A stretch of DNA of 64,000 nucleotides from Zerene cesonia. Lineage: Eukaryota; Arthropoda; Insecta; Lepidoptera; Pieridae. This document shows, in pieces, positions 23,801 to 36,430 of this stretch (the stretch's first letter is position 1; each line of letters begins with the position of its first letter). The translations under genes and the position numbers were made by a program. The notes beneath the pieces are model-generated. The model was not told the DNA's origin. It made no database searches and saw only the letters and a program-made list of their open reading frames with translations. The DNA lies in the NCBI RefSeq assembly GCF_012273895.1, contig NC_052115.1, forward strand, positions 3,348,001 through 3,412,000. Reading direction: 5' to 3'.

Positions 23801-24481
23801 GTGTACGTCATGTACCAGGTACCTGCATTGCAGTATGAGCAGTGCCAAGCTTCACACCATATGCCCTGTAGTATGTATTGAGTTGTGGGGTTGGCAGACA
23901 AAAGGTTGCTAGCAGAAATATGAATACCGAGTAGTTATAGTATGGAAAAAGACAGGCTATTAAAAGGTTACTCATAATGGATTTCGAAGCGTTAGATATA
24001 ATATTTATAAATAAAACACATATATGGCGCAAAGATCGAAACAAGTCTCATTGTGATAATTAATTAAAAACTGTAAGATTAGCTGTAAGGTACCTTTTAT
24101 AAATAAAATAAAAAATAAAAAAGTCAATGGTTATTACAAAAAAACATGACATTCTGCGAGCAGATAGGCTATGATCTCAATTACATAGTACAAATTTGTC
24201 AAATTCAGATACCACGGAAGCGGAGGATGGTGAATATAGGAGGTTGTATATGCTACCTAGACTATTTCGAAGAAATAAATTTTACTCCTCGTTAGTGATT
24301 TAACCGTTTAACGGCTAACCGATAATTTTAATGTGATGTTTAGGATGTGTAGTAAACTAGCTTTTATCCAGGCTTCGTGTAAAGGAAATGCAGTAATTTT
24401 ATTCTTTTTCAGGGAAATTAAAACTCGTATCATTGGTTATCTTCATTTAAGAATCATACCTAAAATAAAATCACTCATTGT
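20841..24481. other. AT-rich non-coding stretch
   Basis: No gene recognised. Local points: a near-palindrome CACCGAT-tt-ATCGGTG at about 21,618-21,633, a hairpin-prone T/A run at about 21,658-21,681, and a GC-rich patch at 22,870-22,930 with no decisive frame. A 91-codon minus-strand ATG frame at 22,928-23,203 lacks motifs and splice support. Confidence 0.35.
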
Positions 24482-24538
24482 TGATTTGTGAAAGAAAAAG
24501 CACACAACACACTTTCGCATTTACAATATTAGTAAGGA
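24482..24538 (-). mobile_element. 5' fragment of a Helitron-type element
   Basis: Read on the minus strand it starts A|TCCTTACTAATATTGTAAATG at 24,538 and continues 'gcgaaagtgtgttgtgtgc', the usual 5' block of the family. The rest of the element is lost or too diverged. Confidence 0.5.
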
Positions 24539-25639
24539 TCTATAATCTATCTATCTATTATTATACGTAAAATATACATAAAGGAAAATACAGATATAAC
24601 TGTGTTTTCTTCACAAACACGGGGTAGAATACTTTGATCAATAACAAAATATATTTTTACATTTTTGCCTTCCACAACTCACATATCGACTTGCATTATA
24701 AGCGGAATGAACACCGAAGACAGAAATCAGAAAGAAGATTGGCGTATTTGAATAATATTGATACTATTCTGAACTCTATTGCATTTTCAATAGAGCTTTC
24801 GTATAAAAAGGTAATTTGAAGTGATACTGAAAAACTACAGCCTTAAATGGAAATTGGACGTTGATTATATGTACTAAAGTTGATTTTGTATTGGCAGGTG
24901 TGCATGGATGACCCTGCCTCACCCTCGCCCTTGGCATTACGCCAGAATGCTGTTTAAAGACGGACGTGTCTGTTGCCATCGAGTGTTACAGCTTTTAGAT
25001 AAATTGTGGCAGAAAAATCTATGTACATCGTATAAATTACACAAATACTTTTTTCCGACATGTAATCATATTGTTACTTTTTATTTCCACTTACAGTATA
25101 AAATAAAGTACTGAGCAACGGATTTTGATGTTCTTTTCTTTTTCAAAAAGATCTAGTATTAAACATATCATCTAGCATAGCCATAATCTATCCAAAATAA
25201 ATGATATTTGCCAAAAATGCATATTGCAATTCTTTAACTTACGCTTATAAATATATTAACATACATAGATTGCAGTACAAAACACACGTTAGTTATACTA
25301 TTAGATAATTGTGATAATCGAATTTGCATGTAACTACCTGAAAGTAGGTACGCCCACAGGAATATATGTGAGTAATTTGTCAATTCATAGTTTTTACATG
25401 ACAAAGTTTCTACGTTTTATATTCGGCGTCTGTGTTATTTGAGCAAATACAGCGTTTCTACCTTCGCACCTGTTCAAAAGATGGTTCTGACGAAAAATAA
25501 TATTGCTTCTAGTCTTTGCGGCAATTTATTTTCAGGTCTCTGACAAATACCTAAAGGATCTTGTTTTACATGTCCTGTATAAATATTTAATTTGTACATA
25601 CGTCACAATTACTAAAATATGTATTCATTGATGGCGAGT
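24539..25639. other. AT-rich non-coding stretch
   Basis: No gene recognised. A pair of opposite-strand frames at 24,776-25,114 overlap each other and have no motifs. Confidence 0.4.
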
Positions 25640-25782
25640 ATAAATTAGAATTACATATAAGCTTCACTCTAGAAATTACTTTATAAATCCTTTCATTGCA
25701 ATTGGTTCAGTAGTTTTTGCTTGAAAGAGCAATAAACACACACACGTCCTTACAATCTTTCACATTTATAATATTAGTAGGA
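25640..25782 (-). mobile_element. Helitron-type element, 5' two-thirds
   Basis: The minus strand begins A|TCCTACTAATATTATAAATG at 25,782 and continues through 'gattgtaaggacgtgtgtg', 'ctactgaaccaattgcaatg' and 'tagagtgaagcttatatg'. The 5' part matches the element at 19,971. The 3' part belongs to a different subfamily, and the terminal CTAG is not seen. Confidence 0.6.
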
Positions 25783-28700
25783 TTGTTGTCCAACTTTTTA
25801 TCATGAAACATTATGTTGTAATGCAAATACTATTAGAAATATTAATGGTGTTATACGCCTAATTAAATATGTTTCTAATTTACTATAATAATGTATTGTA
25901 TTGTTACTAATTATGTTAAAAGAACTATGACAACACGAGATAAGAGTGATAAATAAAAATAAAAGTAATATTGTATTATGAATTGCCTAATAGCTGGTCA
26001 AAAAAGCGATATCCAATAATCAATGTTGTCCCATAACGCTTCATATAAAATAAGCAATTCTTATAAATACAACCATCGTCAATAATTATATCCAAAATAA
26101 TTGTGATTATTAAAAAACGTTTCAAACCTGGGCACTTAATATTTCCGTATTCCAATTATTAAAAGAAAAACTGTGACACGGCCGTCTACAATGGCCGAAT
26201 GGTGAAATACGCTTTTTATTGTTGAAAGACACAATGGGGCTGACTTGCCAGAGAACAATATGGCTGCCCCATTTTTGAAGGAAAGAAAATAAGGTATTTT
26301 TAGTAATGAAGTTAAGGTTTAATTGCGTTTTGCTAAATGATCCTTCGAGTACAATGTTCGCACCATCGTCGTATATATTTGTGTAGCGTCTACAAAGACA
26401 TTTACATTGAATAGAGTGTTGATTTTATCTATATTTGTTAAATTTAATATTTACACGAAGAAAATTGTATTGGAATTTTATCGGCAAAATGTTAAGTTTA
26501 TATAACATTTAGATCAATCATTTTAGAATGTTTTCACAAATGCGCTGATCGTGCATTTATATTAAGTTTAAAAATAATTGCAACTATAAATAAATATCTT
26601 CGAAACTTTTATTTTTTAATACATTTTTTTGCATTCGGTACACAATCTGAATCTCTTATCAAGGTACGGCGCTTAATTACGTTGGGTGGAAGTTAATTGT
26701 GGCATCTGGCCCGCTGTGTACATTGTCTTTTTAATAGTCAATAGAGTTAATCTATATTTATTCAGCAACAAAGTTCAGTTAACAACATAAAAGGAGATGT
26801 TTCAGAACTGCATATAATTTTAAAATTGTGTTCTGTTTAATCCTTATAGTTGCTCGCATTTTCATTTCCGCTGCGTTATTTAATGAAATGTTTCAGTCCA
26901 AATTATTTGTCCATTTGATAAAGCCAAAATTGTTCAATGAGCTTTAATATTACACAATAATATACATCTGATTGCGCCGAAAATATATTTATATCATTTA
27001 AAATGTCTTTAAAAATCCTTCAAATTAATCTCTTCATATTTAAACTCTTTACTCTTTGTGTATTCCATAAAAAAAAAGCATTCCAATGCATGCAAACAAT
27101 ATAAGTGCAATTGATTGGTGTGTATTTCAAGTATTTTTAATTGAATGATATCGGACAATATTAATGCTATCGAAATTCATACCACTTCTCATCAATAATA
27201 ATACTGCCTACAGAATAATTTCACACGAGACTTCACGTAAAGAATACTTTTAATGCTATTTACATACAATGTTGCCATATAACTTGATACCGATATTCTG
27301 TAATGGATGTCAATTTATCACAAGAGGGATTAGGGCTTGATAAATTCAATAATGATAATAATATACGAGACGAGACGCTATTACTTACAGATGATGCCAA
27401 TACGAATTAATGCAAGCGAACAAAAAATAAGCTTCAGATGTTCGGTAACGTTATGATGAAGTAGTGATTTAAAAATTTAATTATTTACTTACATGTCGTG
27501 ACTCTGTTTTTGCTAATGACGTGAGGTCAACGGGAATGGATAAACAATTAGAATTATAGAAGGAAGTTAATTAGAATATTCATAAGTAAACCTTAATAAC
27601 TTTCTAAACTTCCACTGGGAGAAGATAGTATGTGTCTTAATCTACACAAAAATAAAATTTTCACACCATAACAATTATATAATATATAATATTTCAAAAG
27701 TATTTTGTGGTTATATAAATTGAAAAACAGAAAAATGTAATTTTAAAATCTTCTAAAACTGATAAAAACTTAACATTCAAGCTACATACAACTCGTATTT
27801 GCAAGTTGTGAACACACAGTCACTTGAAACCGAATGAACTGAAACGAATTTGTATTCAGAAGCTGAGCTGCTGACAAAGCAATTGTACCCTCCGATCTAA
27901 AGTGGTCAATAAGTACCGCAGTTACAAGTATGTAACTTAACCCACCCCTGTACAATACGAATGACTCCATTTAAGAGAATCGACTCCCTCAAAACGCACT
28001 AATATTTACAAATTCAACACTCCAACGCTATTCAAACAATTCAACTATGACGTCAGCGTTGCAGCCACTATTTGCTACCCTTCTCTGGGATTCGAGGCGA
28101 TAATAGACTGTCCTTCGCGGGGAATCTTAAAACGGACATCTGTATTCTAGTCGAGTGACTACGGGTTAGCTTTTTGATTTCCAATCGTTGAGATCGGCGT
28201 TGGTTACAGCTTACATTTACACATAGGGATGAAATGATTCTAAATATTATGATTTATCTGCATGTTTTTGTTCTACTATTTAATATAAACAGAAAACTAA
28301 AGTAAAGAAATATGTTTTACATAGACGTTATTTGTCAAACAATACGGGAGTAAATTTGATAAATATAGTTAGTTTTGAATATGACGAACGGGTATAACAC
28401 GGTAAAACGTTTTAAAAAATAACACGCTAGTTTTGTCGGCCAAGATTAATAGCTCTATCGTGAATTATAAATAACTTTAAAACCTGTAACCAAGATAGGG
28501 TTTGGAATTTGCAAAAACACTAATTACGTAACGCTGGCAAAGTTTTTATCGACAGCTTGTTAAGCGAAATAGGTACACAAAGAATCTAGAGCAGCCGAAA
28601 AACTTTGGCTGGGAACTTTTCGGAGCAAAAAATTGCATTGGCTGCCGTTCAGCGCTTATAGAGAACACTTAGGAAGAAATTGCAGATGTTTAGATTTCTA

Positions 28701-30549
28701 CCGGTTGTATTGGACTCCGATACTTTTTTCTACGTTGGAGGTATTATATTTTCTTTTTAAATTACCGTTTTTGATGATTCTTGTTATAACCTTTAGCGGC
28801 ATTACTTTTACATACTTGAGTCTTTAATATTCTTTATACTAATTTGATAGCTAAAAATGTATTCTCCATCGGATCCCTTAATGTGCAAAACACACACTTC
28901 CATTTGCCCTTTTTGTTTCTATACTAACGGGTAATTTGTTTTAAACTTATTGCAAAAGACTAAAACTTAGGCTTTAGTTATTTGATAACAAATTAGCCAC
29001 GCTATAACACGTTATTTTGCTTAAGTGCTTTACGTAAGCAAAGTACATGTATAATTACAGCTGCATCAGAAAATAAATATTGTAAAGGGGAAATTAATTT
29101 TTCTTTGTATACTCATTTAATTGTTTTAAGATAATGTTTAAAAGTTAAAGTGTAGTGAAAATAAACTGATTACTTCCGTTGTTGTGTTACATGTTAATTG
29201 GATAAACAATAAAGACAATATGAACGGTCAACATTTTATGAATTGTAGGTTATGTATTATTTAATATGACTTTTATTTATCTTGTGCTTGAGATGAAATT
29301 ATAAAAATAGCAATTAAAACTGTCCCATCAAATCAAAACAGAAATGAAACGTCCATAACAATAACATGACAAAACCAATATCTCACGGTATAAAATCCAA
29401 TTTAAAACAAAGCAAACATGATGAATCTTGCTTCTAAGCCAACCGCAAAGCGGTAACCCCGCGATTAAAACGGGAAAGAGCATCGTCCCTCGAAATCAGT
29501 GGAAATCAATAGCGTGGTCACAGTTGCGGAAAATCAAAGCGACACTGTTGCGCATACCCGCCATAAGGCACAGATTAAAAATATACTGCGTTTGTTTTTT
29601 TTTTTTCTTGTCTATGGTATTTTCGCGGATGCGGTATTCTGCTATTGCGGATGGCGTACGGATTCGGCAGTCAATCGAACTTTTTTTTCGGTTTTTGGAA
29701 GTTTGTTGACGATAGCGTAATTGCCACAATGGATTGTTTTTAGAATAAAATGGCTACGAATTGTGAATGACTTACGTAATTTGTTTAGTATATTAGAAAA
29801 TAATATATAGATATAAAAAAATTGGTGCCTGCCCTGTACATGAAACATGTTCGCATTCATTTCATTTAAACCACCAACACTCGTGAAAATAAATATATAT
29901 ATTAAAGATAACAAGGACACTAGTTGCCCCTTTACACAAATCGGAAAACATTAATATTTCCTGCACATTAAGAGATAAGCGCTAGAAAACTTGCAAAATA
30001 TTCTATTTACATAGAGGTTACCTTAAACAACTGCCACTTTAAGATAACCTCATTGTTACTGCCCGCTTCCTTCATGTTTATCGCTGCACGAAGCGGTTAT
30101 GAGTGCTTTTATTTAATGTTAATTTATCTAGGGTTAGGGACGTCCCCCTTTGGAAATATCGATCGACGAATACTTGAATAGAATTTGATCCTCCTCTTAT
30201 TCTTTGATCTTTTCCGGTTATATTGTTCGGAACAGCAATGCGGCTTTGTATTATATATGGTACGTTATTTCGAGGTCTAGAGCAATGTAATGAAAGTTGA
30301 CTACATAGACTTAAAAAAAATTGTTACAATATTGTTATCAATATTATAAATTTTTGTAAAGTATAAAATATATTTAATTATGTTATAGAATGCAACAATC
30401 GAATTCTGAAAAATAAATTATTTTAAAATAGCGTTACGCAATCACTGTACCTATCCACTTCAGTACTTACATTAAGTATTCATTAACATTAATGATACAT
30501 AACCGTACCGCATCCAAACACCTACGATCCACCAGAAAGGTTTGTTAAA
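25783..30549. other. Mostly AT-rich non-coding stretch with one stop-poor island
   Basis: No gene recognised. At 29,430-29,730 the sequence is GC-elevated and poor in stop codons in several frames on both strands. No single frame stands out and starts are TTG or GTG, so it is not called as coding. A CRE-type octamer TGACGTCA at 28,048-28,055 is noted only. Confidence 0.35.
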
Positions 30550-30855
30550 ATGCCCTTTTTTGATATCGCAAACATTTTAGACATTTATACGGGTGTCCAT
30601 TATTTGCGGACGCGTCACCCGTATGCGGAGCGGATGTTGTTAATGGTGGAAAATGCGGAAAATTGGACTATTCATTTCGGAGAGCTAGACCGCACTGGAT
30701 GCGTGAAAATACGCGCTTCGCCGTGCCCAATTGCGGTGCGACGAGCGATTTGCTTACCCAATCGTAGGTTTTGGACGCTATTTAGTGGGTACTGCGCTCT
30801 ATTAGGGTCAATGTTAGGTCACTTTAGATTGATAAAACTAAAAAAAGCACAGTAA
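30550..30855 (+). CDS. Candidate ORF of 101 codons, unknown
   Basis: This is an ATG frame with a favourable context (AAAATGC) in a GC-elevated patch. It reads MPFFDIANILDIYTG at the start and continues with charged and hydrophobic residues to a TAA. CpG is frequent through the patch. No domain, signal peptide or cysteine pattern is recognised. It could be a real small gene, a first exon, part of an eroded element, or a chance frame made longer by higher GC. Confidence 0.2.
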   Translation: MPFFDIANILDIYTGVHYLRTRHPYAERMLLMVENAENWTIHFGELDRTGCVKIRASPCPIAVRRAICLPNRRFWTLFSGYCALLGSMLGHFRLIKLKKAQ

Positions 30856-33800
30856 TGAGTCGTCGAATTTTCTAGATCTTATACCATTATCCACAACGGG
30901 TTGACTAATTTATTTAATTTATGTATTTTTAAATATAAGTGCTTGTGTAAGTTGCTTAATTCTTAGCCTGTGTTAGTTATAGGTTTGTCAGTTTTTGAGC
31001 CATTTAACCATTTTGTGACTAAGGCTTTTTAATGAAAATTAAAATAAAATATTATTTATAAAGGTGAGAATAAGGAATTTTAAACATTTTTTTCTTAATT
31101 TATCGTTAACACCTTTTTTTGAGTACTGACATTGTGAAAGTATTTGTATTTTCAACTTAATATTGTCATATTATACAATCCGGTCACATATATAAAGAAC
31201 AAAAACAGTCAACGCGAACAAAATTTAAATTAAAAATAATTCGGATCACGAAATCAAAATATATTCCGTATCCGCCGATCGCTGTCATTATACGGACAAA
31301 TTTTCTACAAAATTTGCTCTCCGCTGGGAGTGCTTGGTTTTACAGCACGCCTCATTTTCGCATTTATGGTGCACGATTTGATTTTCAATGGTTTACGAGT
31401 AAAGTAAATTTCTGTTTTAATGTAAAGATGAACTAGTATTATGCTATGAGTTATATCTCAACTTACACTCAGGTTAATTTAATACCACGCTTTGACCAGC
31501 TTCACCTGTATGTTTATACGTAACTTCTAACCTATAGACTCGTAGATTTTGACCCACTTTAAATGGACAGTTTTAGTATTTACTTTGCATGCTTATGGTG
31601 ATAACACAAAAGTTTTATGAGCTTATCATAGAATCCAGGCAGGATTCCATGATTTATTTTATTCATTTTTCTTTACGTTTAATCTATATAATGATAAGAT
31701 TGTAATCTGTATAAGAGCAAGTGAGACAATGTATTTGATTTTATCGATACAGCCTGTTTTTTAGTTTAAATTATAAATTATATTGTATATCGGAAGTTAA
31801 TTCTTATGAGTTGTTTATAGAGGCTTAACGGGATTGTAAACTGCATAACGATGTAAGCTTAATGAGGTAGGCTTATCGAATCGTTAATAATGATTAATGG
31901 TCATTATTTTCTTGTGATCATTAACAATTTTTTTCTGGATAGTAATAAATACTTAATAAAACTGCACACTATCCACTTCATTATCATATTATGTTATAAC
32001 AAAACGTGCTTTGCATAAATGAACATATTATTAAAATATATTTTCGTATGAAGTTATAAATAAATAAAAAAAATGTGTTTTCCTTATTTGCAAAGAAAGA
32101 CTAACGTCACAAAGGAAGTTGACATGAATCAATCATCAAAACAATTTCTATGCGCGAAACCGTAGACACGACTTGTATATTATGTTTATACGTCTAGATT
32201 TGTATCATTAATCTTGGTAATAAATATCAGAGCTCCCCCATTCTCACTATAGGCTTCTGTTATGATCCCCTTTGATAGCCGTCATGTAGAGAGCACTTAA
32301 TAAAATGTGTTTTTTCAATAATGTTGATATTGAAATAACTATGTATGAGCTAAATATGTATTAGTCGAAAATAGGTGAAATATTACATAGACTAAAATAC
32401 CCGTGAATTTATGAAGTAGTCCGTAAATCAACCAAGAAGAAATACAAGTCTTTTACGAAATTCTACGTCTTGGCTAATGGAATAAACGTTACATGGAATT
32501 GTTCCTTGCAGCAAGGGGTAAACAAAGCAAATTAAAGTCCTTTTAAGATTTTACAAAATGGATCATATTAAAATACATTTCTTATTATATTTCCAAGTTT
32601 ACGTCTCTAAGATAGTGTTTTATTCGCTTTATTTCAAGACGTTGCCGACAGCTTTGCAATATCCCAAAGGAAATACTGCTGTAGAAATTTCACAAGTCTT
32701 ATTTTAAAGCTGAATTAGATTTTGTTTAAAGGATAATGGTCTCTCTATGTGTTTGTTATGAAATTTTAAACAGTATTTTCGACAGAAAAATCATTTATAA
32801 ACGTGAAATTTGAAACTGAATAGAACAAGTCATATTTTGTATAAGATAACTCGTATCAAGATCGACAAATGTTATCAAAGTTAGCTACAACAACAAATAT
32901 TTCTTTCTAGATAGTGTACTTTACACTAATAAATTATGATTTTGATGGTGAGTTTTCAATTCAATAAATGAAAATAAACATGCATATATTAGATATGTTC
33001 GTCGTCCGTCGTTCGTCCGTCGCCAACCTTAAAATAATATGTTTAATGTGATAATCTTTTTTTTACACGTTTTGTTCAATAACGATGCACTAACGGGCCA
33101 AAATAAATAAATATCGTGTACCACAATTTAAAAATGCACATGACGTATTCCAACATCAGCTGGTGTTATCTGATCTTTCATTAATGAAAATATTGAACTT
33201 TCTGATTTCGTTATTAAACAGAAAATTGCCAAGTATATCGTACAAAAAAAATTGTGAAATATTACAGTATTTCATAGTTACAATTTTGTTTAATGTTAGC
33301 AAGATTAGGTGGCTGAATTTTAATCACGAATTGGGTGACGGCTGACATTGCAATGGTTCCTTTGACTTGTTAAACGTGCATCACTTTTTGACAATATCCG
33401 AGCGTCCTAAATAACGCAGACGTTGTTTTATTTAGAAACGCTAAAAGCTTAGCGGTTTTCAACGAGTTTCAACCGCGATTGAAATTTTGATGGAGTGCTC
33501 TTTGGGTTAAAAGTTTGACGTTTGAATTTTTGAAAGTAGTTGATGATTCGTAGCCGAATATACGTATACTTTATGTGTTTCTAATACTTTTATTCATCAG
33601 GAGCTTATTTATACTGTAATGTATTATTTCAGGCTTAATAAAATGTGTTACAGATCGCAGTAGATATAGATTAAAAAAACTAACACAGAGTACAATTATG
33701 AGATATCGAGTCTAAAATATTCTCATCTGGAAAAGCAAATCAATTATTTTTTGTGTACTTTCTGTTTCAAAGTTCCATCTAATACAAGTATAATAATGAA

Positions 33801-33861
33801 ATAGTCTTAGAATAGAATGTCAAAGTATTTATAATATTTATATTTATTCAAATAGTTTCAG
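30856..33861. other. AT-rich non-coding stretch
   Basis: No gene recognised. A short TCG/TCC-rich tandem-like tract lies at about 32,999-33,023. Confidence 0.4.
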
Positions 33862-33917
33862 ACGGGTTTGTCCAACCACAAAAATGCTCGGCACCCTCCT
33901 GGCGGTGGGAGCAGTAG
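33862..33917 (+). CDS. Candidate 56-bp exon, GC-rich, frame uncertain
   Basis: The acceptor 'attcaaatagtttcag' precedes and 'TAG|GTACAT' follows a 56-bp segment of about 59% GC in AT-rich DNA. Three readings are possible. Frame 3 has an ATG at 33,884 in the context CAAAAATG and reads MLGTLLAVGAV up to the donor, like the start of a signal peptide. Frame 1 reads GLSNHKNARHPPGGGSS, whose H-x-PGGG core recalls microtubule-binding repeats (tau, Jupiter) but is too short for a claim. Frame 2 ends in a stop. No partner exon was found. GC stays high to about 34,090, so the block may instead be a conserved non-coding element. Confidence 0.2.
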
Positions 33918-36181
33918 GTACATAAATTGGAAGCACTTTTGACAGGCGATCCGATAAGACCGGACCAGGGAAGGGGGGTGTCCTGGTGTTTTATCGCGAT
34001 AATAATCGGCTTACGATCCGAATTGGAAATTGTTCAAACCGCGCCAATGATATCGTGTAGTTTCATGATTGATGCCGAGATAGGCGTAATTATTTTTTTA
34101 TTGTGGCCTCATTAAAACAACTTTATTTTCTAATATGAAACAAATCGATGACTTCAGTTAGGTATGTTAAAAAGAAATGACATTATCTAAACTTATAATA
34201 AATGTGTATTCATCCTTGAACTACATATTCAATATATAGTCAGTAAGAGTACAGTAACGCGATTATCTGTGGAAATAAGACACGCTTCGTAAAACAGCTA
34301 ATCAGAATCCGATAAGCTTTTCCATTGATATAAGAGTGATGTCTGGATTAATAAATAAGCCACTAACTACACTAAGACATACATTGTTATTAGTTATAAA
34401 TCAATCACATTTGTATTATGTTTTACTTCTATCATCTTTGTGTCTACATAGCATCACAGTGGTATAAAAGGGTCCATAACTGCTCCATTTAAACGTCTGC
34501 TATGACCCAGCAATGTATTCAGTAAGATCAAGCCGACTGCAAGGGAGAGGAACAATGGCCGACAAAAATTGTCCAAAATAAATGAGAAACAGGTCCTTTG
34601 TCATGCGAAATCCGCCATCGTCTGAGGGAAATTATTATTATTAATTTCATGGGGGAACTTTCTCGTTCGGGTGGTCAATTTTGAATATTCGCTGTCCCTA
34701 ATTGTTTGATTCAAAGTAAAACTATTTTCTTCGTCATAATTATACGGTAATGTAATAATTTAGATGCATCTTATAAATACAATTAAAGTGCTTCATTGAT
34801 CAATATGAACGGAGGTTGCAAATTACATGTAACTCGATGTATGTGATATACACTAAAGAACAGTGGATATTGGATATTGCCCTGTGTATCGTGTTAGTGA
34901 GTTCAATTACGACTATTACAGATATGTTCTAGAGAGGTTAATTTACTTTAATTTAGTTATACATTAAGCAAGTATGTGTTAAAAAAATCGTTTATAGCTT
35001 ATAAGTCATAAACAGCTAGAAAGCTGTAAACGGCTTACATAGTACAACCTCTCCTTACTAGATGGCGTTACGTTAAAAATCTAATCGTTTAAGGGTATTA
35101 TGATAATTTGGTTTTCGATGAAACATACAAATAGATATTTCATAAGCACTACCTATTCTAAATCACATACTTTATCGTGTAAATAGGTCCTTAGTTAGTC
35201 ATATCATATTGTATATATCCACTGAAATACTTTATTATAATTTATCATATTTTTTTTTTTGTATTTTAGACTTGGTGGTCTAAACAAAGTCTATACACAG
35301 GAGATAGTATACATAAAGCTGAAAGCGACTGTGGTTGACGCATAGAACAAAACGCGTTGCAACGAAAGCAGACAATATCCTTCAAGCAAGTCTTTTTTTT
35401 ATTTTTATTACTTACTTCATACATTGAAACATCCTAATATGTACCTACAACTTATCAGAGATTATTTTTATCAGCTAATTCTGATATTTTTTGAGGATTC
35501 GCAAAGTTTTATACATAAATCGTCAAATATTTTATTTTTTCAATGTAGAAAGAGCCGTATTTTAAAGATTGATAATGCATTAAGACATGAATAAATAATG
35601 CTATGACCCAAACCTACAAATTTAATAGTTTCACAGTATGCTGCCCGTACACACAAAAATCCATAGACTAACTGATAAACTAGTCAAATTAAATAAATTA
35701 ATACCCTTATTCGTATTTTAATTTTTAATTTTTATTCATGCATATATATCACACTGTAAATAGAGACATCAATACTCCCCAAATACGCGAGTACTAACTA
35801 GCCTAAATAACAACATCAATATTAGCGTAACTCCTAATTCACTTCTAATAATAATTGATTGCTACACCTTGACGAGTCCGCTTAACATAATGAATTGTAA
35901 CTATTTATAAGCCTAAGAAAGCTCTTCAAATAACAAAGCAATAAGTAAGGAATCGCTTAGTAACAATTCACGCATCAATTACGAAACGAGTATCCATCGT
36001 CAGCACAATCCGCAGACGCCTATTGGCGTCTACAATATCGTCAGATTATTTTGCAAATTGATTCAATTTGCCGAACACGGCTACGCTTTTAGTGTGAGCC
36101 GTTTAATGTGTAGGCTCTTTCAACTTTGTTTACAAAACACGATCAAAGATGTTACAATATTTATGTCAGTAGACTGTAGAA
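33918..36181. other. Non-coding stretch, GC-elevated for the first 200 bp
   Basis: 33,930-34,090 is GC-rich ('ccggaccagggaaggggggt') and open in one frame from a TTG, but without recognisable protein features. The rest is AT-rich with nothing recognised. Confidence 0.35.
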
Positions 36182-36430
36182 TCAGAGCTGCATAATGTAT
36201 CTCTTTAGGTACTCTTTTAGCGAAACAGTGACAATGCGGGAGAAGGCATGTTTTTGCAGGAATTGGGTCACCCTAGCTGAGAATTCGAGCAAAAACTGTA
36301 GCATAGTTTTGTCAAGGCTCGTATTATGAGAATTAGGGATCTGTATTTTAGACCTTAGGTACCTGTAGCACCCAAATTTCACGCCAATGTAAAAGTGTCG
36401 GCGTGCTATTAAAATATATATTGATTGATT
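36182..36430 (+). repeat. Possible 3' end of a non-LTR element with TTGA tail
   Basis: A GC-elevated segment runs into 'tattgattgatt' at 36,418-36,430. Some non-LTR retrotransposon clades end in such short tandem tails. There is no reverse-transcriptase remnant and no second copy in this window, so the assignment is tentative. The 66-codon minus-strand frame across it is incidental. Confidence 0.2.

Noticed and set aside
28048..28055. CRE-type octamer TGACGTCA (also at 45,629-45,636)
   Set aside because: An 8-bp site is expected about once by chance in 64 kb, and no promoter is seen beside either site.
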